NCBI RefSeq assembly: GCF_002483235.1
Contig: NZ_DLHN01000026.1
Location: 125,143-189,142, forward strand
DNA: 64,000 bases
Source of the DNA: Pedobacter glucosidilyticus
GTDB taxonomy: Bacteria; Bacteroidota; Bacteroidia; Sphingobacteriales; Sphingobacteriaceae
Direction of reading: 5' to 3'
Numbering within the stretch: the stretch's first letter is position 1; every line of letters starts with the position of its first letter. Under the pieces are notes generated by a model, which made no database searches, was not told the DNA's origin, and saw only the letters and a program-made list of their open reading frames with translations. A program made the translations under genes and the position numbers. Positions 28,131-36,660 of this stretch are shown here, piece after piece.

Positions 28131-29672
28131 ATGATGTTAAAAAAGTTCTTTCAACTAGCTTTCCTGTTGATACTCACCAGTCAAATTTCCTTGGCCCAAC
28201 AAACCATCAATGTTTTACAGTATGGCGTAGTTGCAGATACCAATGTGGTTAGCACTAAGGCCATCCAAAAGTTAATTGATGATTATAGTAAAAAAGGTGG
28301 GGCTGTTTTATATTTCCCTGCTGGCCAATATGTTTCGGGTACTATTTTATTGAAAGATAATATCACCATTTCTCTATCAGAAAAAACAGAGCTATTGGGC
28401 AGTAAAAACATTGCTGATTACCAAATGGTAGACGCTTTTAAAACCGGTAACGGAGCATTAATGGGTTATTGTTTTATTGGTGCTGTTGATGCTAAAAATG
28501 TAGGTATTATTGGTGGTGGAACCATCAATGGTAGAGGTAAAGATGTTTTAGCATCTGGCGGAAGAGGAAGAAGACCTTTCTTGGTGAGGTTTGTAAGAAG
28601 TACAGGTATTGTGGTTAAAGATGTAAAATTGATTAATTCTACCGCGTGGACTACCCACTTTTTTGCATGTAAGGGGATAGATATATCTGGTGTTACCATT
28701 AAAAGTAGAGGTTTAGGTAATAATGATGGTTTTGACATTGATTGCTCACAAGACGTAAAAATTTTCAATTGCGATATTGATACTGGTGATGATGGCCTTT
28801 GCTTTAAAACTACCTGGAGCCAAATGGCTTGTAAAAATATAGAAGTTAAAGGCTTAAGAATTACCAGCAACCACGGCGGTATAAAGTTTGGTACCGAGTC
28901 TATGGCGCCTTTCGAAAACATCAAAATATCTGATGTTTATATTTATGATACCAGAAACGGTGGCATTAAAATTAACAGTGTTGATGGTGCACAAATACGT
29001 AATGTAGAAATTTCTAACATCACCATGAATAATGTGCGTACCCCTATGCTCATTAGATTGGGTTCTCGTCTCAATGTATTTAGAAAGGATAGTGATACCC
29101 AACAAAAAACCGGAGTAATAGAAAATGTAACCATTAGAAATGTAAGTGCAAAAGCGGCAAATCCAGCGCAAATAGATCCACCAAGTGGTATTTTAATTAC
29201 TGGTGTACCGGGGCATGATATTAAAAATCTAACCTTAGAAAATATAGACATTAGAATAGCAGGAGGTGGTAATGCCAAACATGCCCGCCAAGTGGTGCCA
29301 GAGGCAGAAACCGCTTATCCAGAAATCAGTGCTTTTAAACCAACTATTCCAGCTTATGGTATTTGGGTCAGACATGTATCGGGTTTAACCCTGAAAAATA
29401 TAAGTTTTACGGTTGATAGTGCCGATTTAAGACCAGCTTTTATTATTGAAGATGGTAAAAACGTAAATATCTCTAACAGCCAAGTTCCAACTTTTGAAGG
29501 TGCAGAAGCGGTAATCAGGTTAGAAAATGTACAAACCGCAAATGTTACTGAAATCAGTACAACTGGAAAAGCAAAATCATTAATAAGGGTAGAAGGTAAA
29601 AGTGCTGATGTTAAAGCCTCAAAAAACAAGTTTGGCGAGATAGTTAAAGAAATAGAAATTATTAAACCTTAA
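28131..29672 (+). CDS. GH28 family glycosidase (second), secreted
   Basis: 513 residues with signal peptide ending near ISLAQQ. Beta-helix with GH28 motifs: NNDGFDID near 197, TGDDGLCFK near 217 holding the catalytic Asp pair, NHGGIKFGTES near 246 and NGGIKI near 276. It differs clearly from the first GH28 (1612-3324), being shorter in front and lacking the VIGSEMSGG exo-type stretch, so it may cut rhamnogalacturonan or a xylogalacturonan-type backbone rather than plain homogalacturonan. First gene of a long + strand run reaching apbE at 44745. Next gene follows after 13 bases. Confidence 0.87.
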   Translation: MMLKKFFQLAFLLILTSQISLAQQTINVLQYGVVADTNVVSTKAIQKLIDDYSKKGGAVLYFPAGQYVSGTILLKDNITISLSEKTELLGSKNIADYQMVDAFKTGNGALMGYCFIGAVDAKNVGIIGGGTINGRGKDVLASGGRGRRPFLVRFVRSTGIVVKDVKLINSTAWTTHFFACKGIDISGVTIKSRGLGNNDGFDIDCSQDVKIFNCDIDTGDDGLCFKTTWSQMACKNIEVKGLRITSNHGGIKFGTESMAPFENIKISDVYIYDTRNGGIKINSVDGAQIRNVEISNITMNNVRTPMLIRLGSRLNVFRKDSDTQQKTGVIENVTIRNVSAKAANPAQIDPPSGILITGVPGHDIKNLTLENIDIRIAGGGNAKHARQVVPEAETAYPEISAFKPTIPAYGIWVRHVSGLTLKNISFTVDSADLRPAFIIEDGKNVNISNSQVPTFEGAEAVIRLENVQTANVTEISTTGKAKSLIRVEGKSADVKASKNKFGEIVKEIEIIKP

Positions 29673-29685
29673 TCATAGTATAACC

Positions 29686-30684
29686 ATGAAGTTTTCTTTA
29701 AAAGTATTTATCATTTTACTGCTTGTAGCTTCCAGTAAAGCTACCATAGCACAAGAACAAGCTTTTGAGAGCATCAAGAATTTTATTAAACCAGCAAAAA
29801 AGGATGGAGGTTTAAAGTTAAGTCAGTATTTTTTATGGTGCCCATCGGTTATTAAAGTTGGCAATACTTACCACCTATTTGCTTCTGCATGGCCAGCAGA
29901 AGGTGGTATGGCAAGCTGGACAGCTAAGTCTTTATGTATCAGGGCAACCTCAAAAAACCTTTTAGGGCCTTATGAATTTGCTGAAGTGGTGTTAGATAAA
30001 AGAGAAGGCAAATGGGATAATGATAGGGTGCATAATCCTAAGATAGTTAAAGTTGGTAATAAATATGTATTGTATTATATATCATCAGCCAATGAAACAG
30101 GTTATGCAGAAGCTGATGCCATTACTGGTCCATGGACAAGGTCTGAAAAGATGATGAGTTTTAGCAATCCAGCTCCATTGGTGAGACCCGATGGTAGCGT
30201 TTATGTTTTTGGTAGATTATCTGTTAAAATTGGTGATAAGCAAGTGCGCACAGCCAGAGCAGCAGAAGCTAAAAGTTATCAAGGTCCTTATCAAAACTTA
30301 GCCCCTGAAAAAGAAAATCTTTTCCCTAACAATTACGAATTAGAAGACCCAACCATTTGGTGGGCAAATAACCAATATAATGTCATCTGTACAGATTTTG
30401 CAGGTGTGGCTACGGGTAGAAATAAAGTGGGTGTTCAGTATTATTCTAAAGATGGTATCAACTATCAATTACTAACTAAAGAACCTATCAGTACCAATGA
30501 GATTACTTATGATGATGGTAGTAAAGAAAAATTTAAAAGGGTAGAAAGACCTTTTGCTTATGTAGAAAATGGTGTAGTAAAAGCTTACTTTTTAGGGTGT
30601 ATGACACCTGATGATAAAGGTGTAATTGTAGCTCATCCTGTTGATGATTATGTACCTGGGAAATCATCACCTAAAAAGAAATAA
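29686..30684 (+). CDS. Secreted five-bladed propeller glycosidase-like protein (GH43/GH117-type fold)
   Basis: 332 residues with signal peptide ending near ATIAQE. Repeats such as FLWCPSVIKVGNTYHLFAS, VHNPKIVKVGNKYVLYYIS, APLVRPDGSVYVF and LEDPTIWWANNQYNVI show the blade pattern of GH43/GH32/GH117-like enzymes. Acidic residues at blade starts (DNDRVHNP, ELEDPTIW, the closing KRVERPFAY) are candidate catalytic residues. I cannot place it in one numbered family. In this context it could remove arabinose, galactose or another side-chain sugar. Followed after 10 bases by a second kind of propeller. Confidence 0.65.
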   Translation: MKFSLKVFIILLLVASSKATIAQEQAFESIKNFIKPAKKDGGLKLSQYFLWCPSVIKVGNTYHLFASAWPAEGGMASWTAKSLCIRATSKNLLGPYEFAEVVLDKREGKWDNDRVHNPKIVKVGNKYVLYYISSANETGYAEADAITGPWTRSEKMMSFSNPAPLVRPDGSVYVFGRLSVKIGDKQVRTARAAEAKSYQGPYQNLAPEKENLFPNNYELEDPTIWWANNQYNVICTDFAGVATGRNKVGVQYYSKDGINYQLLTKEPISTNEITYDDGSKEKFKRVERPFAYVENGVVKAYFLGCMTPDDKGVIVAHPVDDYVPGKSSPKKK

Positions 30685-30694
30685 TAGAAAGGTT

Positions 30695-31681
30695 ATGAAG
30701 ATTAAAGCAGCGCTTTTTTTCTTATGCTTAAGTATAGCAAAAGCTTATACGCAAGAGCTTATTACCGAGCCAACAACACCTGCTGTTTTACCTGGTAAAG
30801 GGCTTAAGCAATATGATTTCTTGTATGCCGGCGAGCAAAAGCATAGGAATATGTATATCGTTAAAAACGGCGAAATTGTATGGTCTTATATAGATACTTT
30901 AGGTAAGGGAGAAATAAGCGATGCCGTTTTAATGTCTAATGGAAATATTGTTTTTGCACATCAACATGGTTTAGCTGTGATAGATAAAAACAAGAATTTC
31001 TTATGGAAGTTGAGTTGTCCCAAAGGAACAGAAATACACACCGCACAGCCTATCGGGAAAGAGCATGTGATATTTATAGAAAACTCCAATCAACCTAAAG
31101 TAAGGGTGGTAAATATCCGTACTGGGGATTTTGTAAAGGAATTTGCTATACCTGTAAAAGACACATCCAGAGCGCATATTCAGTTTAGGCATGCTCGTTT
31201 AACCAAAAGAGGAACTTATTTGGTTGCACACATGGATTTAAGTAAAATCATAGAATATGACAGCAACGGTAAGCAACTTTTAAATCTCGATTTCCCTACA
31301 CCTTGGTCTGTAGAAGAACTAACCAATGGTAATTTATTAGCGGTTTGCAATAAGAATTTCATCAGAGAAATAACCAGAGAAGGTAAAACGGTATGGGAAT
31401 TAAAACCCGAAGATTTAACAGGTTACAGGATTTTTGGGATGCAGATGGCCTATCGCCTACCAAATGGAAATACTTTAATTAACAATTGGTTTAACCAATG
31501 GAAAAAATATAAGATAGAGCCTCAAAATTTACCCGCTCAATTTCTAGAAGTTACACCAGATAAGAAAGTGGTTTGGGCTTTAAAAGAATGGCTTGCTCCT
31601 TTCAATTTAGGTCCATCAACCATCATACAATTTTTAAATGATGATAAAGCGGAGGATGTTAGGTTTGGTAATATTAAATAA
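30695..31681 (+). CDS. Secreted beta-propeller (PQQ-like/arylsulfotransferase-like repeats), function unknown
   Basis: 328 residues from the ATG at 30695, which follows a purine-rich GAAAGG stretch and starts the signal peptide; an earlier in-frame start overlaps the previous gene and is rejected. Repeats of the form GEIVWSY, KNFLWKLS, GKTVWELK, KKVVWALKEW (each ending in a Trp) resemble quinoprotein-like or arylsulfotransferase-like propellers. His residues in IVFAHQHGL and HIQFRHARL may mark a binding site. No characterised relative recognised. It sits between a glycosidase-like propeller and a lyase-like jelly roll, so binding or processing of the same glycan is inferred only from position. 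Confidence 0.55.
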   Translation: MKIKAALFFLCLSIAKAYTQELITEPTTPAVLPGKGLKQYDFLYAGEQKHRNMYIVKNGEIVWSYIDTLGKGEISDAVLMSNGNIVFAHQHGLAVIDKNKNFLWKLSCPKGTEIHTAQPIGKEHVIFIENSNQPKVRVVNIRTGDFVKEFAIPVKDTSRAHIQFRHARLTKRGTYLVAHMDLSKIIEYDSNGKQLLNLDFPTPWSVEELTNGNLLAVCNKNFIREITREGKTVWELKPEDLTGYRIFGMQMAYRLPNGNTLINNWFNQWKKYKIEPQNLPAQFLEVTPDKKVVWALKEWLAPFNLGPSTIIQFLNDDKAEDVRFGNIK

Positions 31682-31685
31682 GCAA

Positions 31686-32327
31686 ATGATGAGAATTTTA
31701 AGCCTTATTGTAATTTTTATTTGTTTTGGTTTTCTATCTCAGGCAACAGCCCAAATAGGAAAAAATTGGTTACCTTATTATCCAGAAACCAAATTGCAGC
31801 AAGAAAATAGCACTCAACATTCAAGTTATACCAATGAGAATGGGGTAGAAAGTTTTAAACTGTGGCTAAATCCAGCTACAGATGCAAACGGGAAAGCTGT
31901 TAGACAACGTTGCGAGATTAGGGTGATGGATGACTACACCGCTGGGCAAACACAATTTGAAGGTGAATTTTATATCACCAAAGCCGGCGGACCAGAGCGT
32001 AATGATGATGTTTGTATCATGCAAGTTTGGCTTAGCCATATCGTTTCTGTGAGTGATTTAGATAATGGCTCTGTACACTACAAAGGCAAACAAGTAATCA
32101 ATAATCTTAAAAATAAATGGGTAAAGCTAAATGTTATCCATAACACCAATACCAAAACAGTTGATGTTTACTTTGATGGTAAATTAACTTACACCGCCGA
32201 GGCTAAAGACTCTAACCCTTATTATCATAAATACGGTTTGTATAACGAGGCTGATGCTAACCCAGAAATCAAGTGGAGAAATATTAAATATTTCAAAACA
32301 GAAGACACTGTGATAAACTCCAAATAA
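31686..32327 (+). CDS. Secreted jelly-roll polysaccharide lyase-like protein (second)
   Basis: 213 residues from the ATG at 31686, 4 bases after the previous stop; the hydrophobic signal peptide (ending near SQATAQ) starts here. Shares the fold of 9535-10317: mature start IGKNW in both, RCEIRVMDDYTAGQTQFEG versus RSEIRIHDNYRTGSRQFEG, and YHKYGLYNEAD in place of the K-x-G-x-Y strand. Here VCIMQVWLS may take the place of the QIH strand; no clear catalytic His is visible. The two paralogues lie 21 kb apart on opposite strands. Probably a lyase or a binding protein for the target glycan. Confidence 0.6.
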   Translation: MMRILSLIVIFICFGFLSQATAQIGKNWLPYYPETKLQQENSTQHSSYTNENGVESFKLWLNPATDANGKAVRQRCEIRVMDDYTAGQTQFEGEFYITKAGGPERNDDVCIMQVWLSHIVSVSDLDNGSVHYKGKQVINNLKNKWVKLNVIHNTNTKTVDVYFDGKLTYTAEAKDSNPYYHKYGLYNEADANPEIKWRNIKYFKTEDTVINSK

Positions 32328-32348
32328 ATTCATCAAAAGGAAAATTTA

Positions 32349-33977
32349 ATGAAAAGACGTAATTTTTTAAGAAACAGTTTAGGTTTAACAGCTGGAGCAC
32401 TTTTATCAACTAAAATGGCTAAAAGTTTGAGCTTTTTAGCGCAAGAAGAACAGCCTTTTTATGCTTCATTAAGTGGTAAGTTTTCAAGATATTCTCACCG
32501 TTTACCAAAAACAGATCAAAACTACAAAAGGTCAAAAAATTATATAGAAGACAATCCTATTCCAGAATATTCTTGGGCATCTGATGAAGCTTATGAAGCA
32601 TTTCAGGATATGAAATATGGGGTTAGAATACACTGGGGTTTATATTCTATCTTAGAAATGGGTGGCGAGTCGTGGCCGTTTTTAGGAAACCGAGAGCCTG
32701 CTTTTGATTTCCAGAAAAGACAAGAATATCAAGAACTCTACAAAACATGGAATCCTAAAGGTTTTGATGCTAACGAGTGGATGGAGTTTTTCAAAGAAAG
32801 CGGTATGAAAATGTTTGCTTTTACCACCAAGCATCACGAAGGTTTTTCTATGTATGATACTAAAACCAGAGTTAAACGTCGTCCTAATTGGACTGCTCCA
32901 GGTGGTCCTAAAATAGAAGAGTGTGATACCACTTACAGCATCATGGATACACCTTTTAAAAGGGATGTTGTAAAAGAACTGTGTGATGCCGCCCGTGAAC
33001 ATGATATCAAAATAGATTTATACTATTCACATTCTGATTGGTACGATGCAGATTTTAGACCTTATGGTTATCACCCATTACAAATTCCTTCTAGCGAAGA
33101 GTGGTGCAAAGCCAAGGCAGATGACGAAGAATTTACTGAATTTGAAAGATCTAAGCAAAGGCAAAAAGCATTTTTAACCATTGTGCCAAATCCTACTCCG
33201 GAAGAAGAAGCCGCTATGATTGCCAGACACCGGGCACAATTAACAGAGCTACTTTCCAATTATGGTAAAGTAGACATGGTTTGCTTGGATATTTGGCTTG
33301 GTCCAAGAGTGTGGCCACAGCTCAGACAAACCCTCTTAGAGCTTAGAAAAATACAACCTAATGTGATGTTTAGAGCTCGTGGAATAGGTAATTATGGAGA
33401 TTACTATACTCCAGAAGGTTTTGTTCCAGGTGATAAAGAAAATTCAGATTCGCCATGGTTTGTTATTTATCCTTTAGCAGGATCTTTCTCTTATGATCCA
33501 TCATCAAAAAAATATAAAGGTGCTAAATGGGTGGTAAAAAATCTTATAGACTCTGCTTCTAAAGGTGGAAACTTTATGGTAGGTATTGGGCCTGATGGAA
33601 ATGGAAAATTCTCGCCAACAGCTATCAAACAACTGAAAGAAGTGGGTGCATGGTTAAAGAAAAACGGCGAAGGAATTTATGCTACCAGAGCTAGAGATGG
33701 CGAGCACTGGAAAGAAGGAGACAACATCAGGTTTACCCGTTCTAAAGACCAAAAAACCATTTATGTACATTGTTTAGATTGGCCTGGAGATCAACTGGTT
33801 TTAAAAACCGTACAGCCTAAAGCTGGGTCAAAAATTACTTGTTTAGGTAACCAAAAAACGGTCGATTGGAATTATAATACTTCAACCAAAGAATTAACCA
33901 TTCAGACATCAGCAAAAGTAAGAGCGGGTATTCCTAAAAAAGAGCAAATAGCTTACAGTTTTGCCGTACAAGTTTAA
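32349..33977 (+). CDS. GH29 alpha-L-fucosidase (copy 1), Tat-type signal
   Basis: Retaining exo-alpha-L-fucosidase of 542 residues. The N-terminus MKRRNFLRNSLGLTAGALL matches a twin-arginine signal, unlike its neighbours, which use ordinary Sec signals. GH29 features: GVRIHWGLYSI near 94, FAFTTKHHEGFSMYD near 158, DLYYSHSDWYD near 225 and the nucleophile Asp in MVCLDIWLG near 313. A C-terminal beta domain follows. The gene is next to a closely related second GH29 with only 3 bases between stop and start. L-galactose-containing substrates are also accepted by some family members. Confidence 0.9.
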   Translation: MKRRNFLRNSLGLTAGALLSTKMAKSLSFLAQEEQPFYASLSGKFSRYSHRLPKTDQNYKRSKNYIEDNPIPEYSWASDEAYEAFQDMKYGVRIHWGLYSILEMGGESWPFLGNREPAFDFQKRQEYQELYKTWNPKGFDANEWMEFFKESGMKMFAFTTKHHEGFSMYDTKTRVKRRPNWTAPGGPKIEECDTTYSIMDTPFKRDVVKELCDAAREHDIKIDLYYSHSDWYDADFRPYGYHPLQIPSSEEWCKAKADDEEFTEFERSKQRQKAFLTIVPNPTPEEEAAMIARHRAQLTELLSNYGKVDMVCLDIWLGPRVWPQLRQTLLELRKIQPNVMFRARGIGNYGDYYTPEGFVPGDKENSDSPWFVIYPLAGSFSYDPSSKKYKGAKWVVKNLIDSASKGGNFMVGIGPDGNGKFSPTAIKQLKEVGAWLKKNGEGIYATRARDGEHWKEGDNIRFTRSKDQKTIYVHCLDWPGDQLVLKTVQPKAGSKITCLGNQKTVDWNYNTSTKELTIQTSAKVRAGIPKKEQIAYSFAVQV

Positions 33978-33980
33978 TTT

Positions 33981-35537
33981 ATGATGATGAGAAATAGCGT
34001 TATAAAAATATTTATCGTAGCATTTACGCTTCCTTTTGTTATACAGGCACAAACCAGAAGTGCTGAAGAAAATGCTAAACATTATTTGCCTAAAACAGAT
34101 AAGCAGTACACATATACCAGTGGGTACATAGAAGAAAACCCAGTTGCAGAATATACTTGGGCATCAAAAGAAGCTTATGAGGCTTTTAATGATATGAAAT
34201 TTGGCGTACGTATCCATTGGGGTTTATACTCTATTATTAAACAAGAGAAAGAATCTTGGCCTTTATTAAAACTCCCAAACGAGCAAAAGCAAGCTTATTT
34301 TGATATGTATAAAACTTGGAATCCTACAGGTTTTAATGCAGATAACTGGATGGAGTTATTTAAACAAAGCGGCATGAAAATGTTTGCTTTTACCACCAAG
34401 CATCACGAAGGTTTTTCTTTGTTTGATACTAAAACCAGAGTTAAAAAAAGGGTGAACTACACTGCCCCAGGTGGCCCGGTTATAGAAGATTGCGATGTTG
34501 CTTATAGCATTATGGAAGGCCCTTTTAAACGAGATATCGTTAAAGAACTAACCGATGCTGCCCGTAAAAGAGATATCAAAATAGATTTATATTACTCTAA
34601 CCCAGATTGGTATGATGCTGATTTTCGTCCTTATGTTTGGCATCCTTTACAAACGCCATCTTCTGCAACTTTAGCGGTAAGAGGTAAAGATTATAAGCCA
34701 GAAGGTGCTATAGAATCTCATTATGGTAAAAACGGCCCTATCATGGCACCAGACCCAACTCCGCAAGAAGTTGAGAGAGCCATGTTGCGTCACCGCGAGC
34801 AATTGAAAGAGCTATTAACCAATTACGGCAAAATAGATATGATTTGTTTGGATATGTGGTTTGGTCCTGCGGTATGGCATTACCTCAGAGAAACCATGAT
34901 TGAGCTACGTAAAATACAGCCCGATGTCATGTTTAGAGCCCGTGGTATAGGTAATTACGGAGATTATTACACCCCAGAAGGTTTTGTGCCAGGAGCAAAA
35001 GAAAATACACAAGTGCCTTGGTTTGTGATATATCCTTTGGGTCGTACTTTTTCTTACGAGGCTGAAGCCGATAAGCATAAAGGAGCGAAATGGGTAGTGC
35101 AAAATATTGTAGACTGTGCTGCAAAGGGTGGTAATTTTATGGTTGGGGTTGGCCCCGATGGTGATGGTAAATTTCATCCAACAGCAGAAGCACAATTAAA
35201 GCAAACAGGTAAATGGTTAAAAACAAACGGAGAAGCTATTTACGGAACCAGAGCCCGTGAAGGCGAGCACTGGAAAGAAGGTGATAGTATCAGATTTACC
35301 CGTTCTAAAGATAGTAAAACGCTATACGCTCATAGTTTTGAGTGGCCTAATAAAGTCTTTAATCTAAAAACTGTACAGCCAGTAAAAGGCTCTAAAATCT
35401 ATCTAATTGGGTCTAATCAACCTTTAAAATGGAAATATTCTACTAAGAAAGGTCTAGCTATTCAAGTTCCTGATGAGTTAAAAAATGCTATTCCTACAGA
35501 AGAGCAATTGGTTTATACATTTAAAATAGCACAGTAA
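33981..35537 (+). CDS. GH29 alpha-L-fucosidase (copy 2)
   Basis: 518 residues, tandem paralogue of the preceding gene. It uses an ordinary Sec signal peptide (ending near VIQAQ) instead of a twin-arginine one. Same motifs: GVRIHWGLYSI near 78, FAFTTKHHEGFSLFD near 137, DLYYSNPDWYD near 205, nucleophile Asp in MICLDMWFG near 290. Long stretches of identical DNA around the KHHEGF motif show fairly recent duplication. The segment after the YHPLQ/WHPLQ motif differs most (EEWCKAKADDEEFTEF versus ATLAVRGKDYKPEGAI), suggesting different aglycone preference. Confidence 0.9.
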   Translation: MMMRNSVIKIFIVAFTLPFVIQAQTRSAEENAKHYLPKTDKQYTYTSGYIEENPVAEYTWASKEAYEAFNDMKFGVRIHWGLYSIIKQEKESWPLLKLPNEQKQAYFDMYKTWNPTGFNADNWMELFKQSGMKMFAFTTKHHEGFSLFDTKTRVKKRVNYTAPGGPVIEDCDVAYSIMEGPFKRDIVKELTDAARKRDIKIDLYYSNPDWYDADFRPYVWHPLQTPSSATLAVRGKDYKPEGAIESHYGKNGPIMAPDPTPQEVERAMLRHREQLKELLTNYGKIDMICLDMWFGPAVWHYLRETMIELRKIQPDVMFRARGIGNYGDYYTPEGFVPGAKENTQVPWFVIYPLGRTFSYEAEADKHKGAKWVVQNIVDCAAKGGNFMVGVGPDGDGKFHPTAEAQLKQTGKWLKTNGEAIYGTRAREGEHWKEGDSIRFTRSKDSKTLYAHSFEWPNKVFNLKTVQPVKGSKIYLIGSNQPLKWKYSTKKGLAIQVPDELKNAIPTEEQLVYTFKIAQ

Positions 35538-35541
35538 AAGC

Positions 35542-35889
35542 ATGAAAAGATATTGTTTAGCGCTCGACTTGGTAGATGATGAGAAGCTTATTGCAGAGTA
35601 TGAACATTGGCACAAAGCAGAGAACGGTTGGCCCGAGATTAAAAAAAGCATTTTAGATGCACATATAACCACCATGGAGATTTACAGAACAGGTAATAGG
35701 CTCTTCATGATTATGGAAACCAGTGATGAATTTAGTTTTGACGCTAAGGCTAAAGCCGATGCCGAAAATCCTAAAGTACAAGAATGGGAAAAGTTGATGT
35801 GGAAATTTCAACAGCCACTAGCTTGGGCAAAAGAAGGTGAGAAGTGGGTACTCATGAATAAAATATTTGAATTAAAAGCTCAATTATAA
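35542..35889 (+). CDS. RhaM-type sugar mutarotase (L-rhamnose/L-fucose)
   Basis: 115-residue cytoplasmic protein of the L-rhamnose mutarotase (RhaM) family, which interconverts alpha and beta anomers. The pattern YEHWHKAENGWPEIKK corresponds to the conserved Tyr/His region, and TTMEIYRTGNRLFMIMET to the next strand. Members of this family next to fucosidases and fucose-oxidising enzymes are annotated as a second type of L-fucose mutarotase. Here it follows two GH29 genes by 4 bases and precedes an SDR by 10, so it probably prepares the released deoxy- or L-hexose for the SDR. Substrate not certain. Confidence 0.85.
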   Translation: MKRYCLALDLVDDEKLIAEYEHWHKAENGWPEIKKSILDAHITTMEIYRTGNRLFMIMETSDEFSFDAKAKADAENPKVQEWEKLMWKFQQPLAWAKEGEKWVLMNKIFELKAQL

Positions 35890-35899
35890 AACATATACA

Positions 35900-36643
35900 A
35901 TGGAATTAACAAATAAAGTAGCCCTTATTACGGGTGGTACACAGGGTATTGGCGCAGAAACTGCCTTAAAACTTGCTCGTGAAGGGGCGCATATCAGTTT
36001 AGTAGCCAGAAATACCGATGATCAATCTTTAATAGATGAAATTAAAAGTTTAGGCAGAAACTGTGTATTGCTCAAAGGCGATATGAGTAAGCCCGAAGAT
36101 TGCGAACGCGTAGTAGCAGAAACCATTGCAGCTTTAGGCGATATAGATGTTTTGGTACATTCTGCTGGTGGCGCAGCCCCAGGTAGTTTACTAAATGGTG
36201 CTAAAGATGTATGGTACAGCGCTTTTGATATTCATATACATGCCGTTTTTCATTTATGTATGGCAGCAGTGCCTTCTATGAAAAGAAAAGGTTCTGGTGG
36301 TATCATTCTCATTTCCTCAGCAGCAGGTTTAAGAGGTGTTAAAGGAGCTTTGGCTTATGCGGTGGTTAAAGGTGCTTTACCGCAGTTTACAAGAGCTTTA
36401 GCTTACGAACTATCCGAGTTTGACATTAAAGTTAACTGTGTTTCGCCAGGTGTTATTCGTACGCGTTTCCAAGATTTCTTAAAACCAGAACAAGTAAAAA
36501 ATAATATAGAAAACCGTATCCCATTAAAAAGAGAAGGTAAACCAGAAGATGTAGCAGATGCTGTGGCTATGTTACTTAAAAACGATTTTATAACTGGTGA
36601 AAATGTGGTTATAGATGGTGGCATGAGCATGCGTATTTGCTAA
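35900..36643 (+). CDS. Short-chain dehydrogenase/reductase, probably a sugar dehydrogenase
   Basis: 247-residue NAD(P)-dependent enzyme of the classical SDR family: cofactor motif TGGTQGIG near 12, HSAGG near 89, catalytic Ser in LISSAAG near 138 and the YAVVK motif near 153, and a C-terminal FITGENVVIDGG. Lying between a mutarotase and glycosidases, it most likely oxidises the freed sugar at C1 to a lactone (L-fucose, L-galactose or D-galactose dehydrogenase); a later step of a deoxysugar pathway cannot be excluded. If the product is galactonate it would connect to dgoD, dgoK and dgoA downstream. No dedicated cytoplasmic lactonase is seen beside it. Confidence 0.8.
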   Translation: MELTNKVALITGGTQGIGAETALKLAREGAHISLVARNTDDQSLIDEIKSLGRNCVLLKGDMSKPEDCERVVAETIAALGDIDVLVHSAGGAAPGSLLNGAKDVWYSAFDIHIHAVFHLCMAAVPSMKRKGSGGIILISSAAGLRGVKGALAYAVVKGALPQFTRALAYELSEFDIKVNCVSPGVIRTRFQDFLKPEQVKNNIENRIPLKREGKPEDVADAVAMLLKNDFITGENVVIDGGMSMRIC

Positions 36644-36660
36644 ATCTAAAAGGCTTTCTG

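Noticed and set aside
28466..29629. Several minus-strand open frames of 91-152 residues
   Set aside because: Antisense shadows of the second GH28 gene, overlapping one another in different frames, with no family motif.
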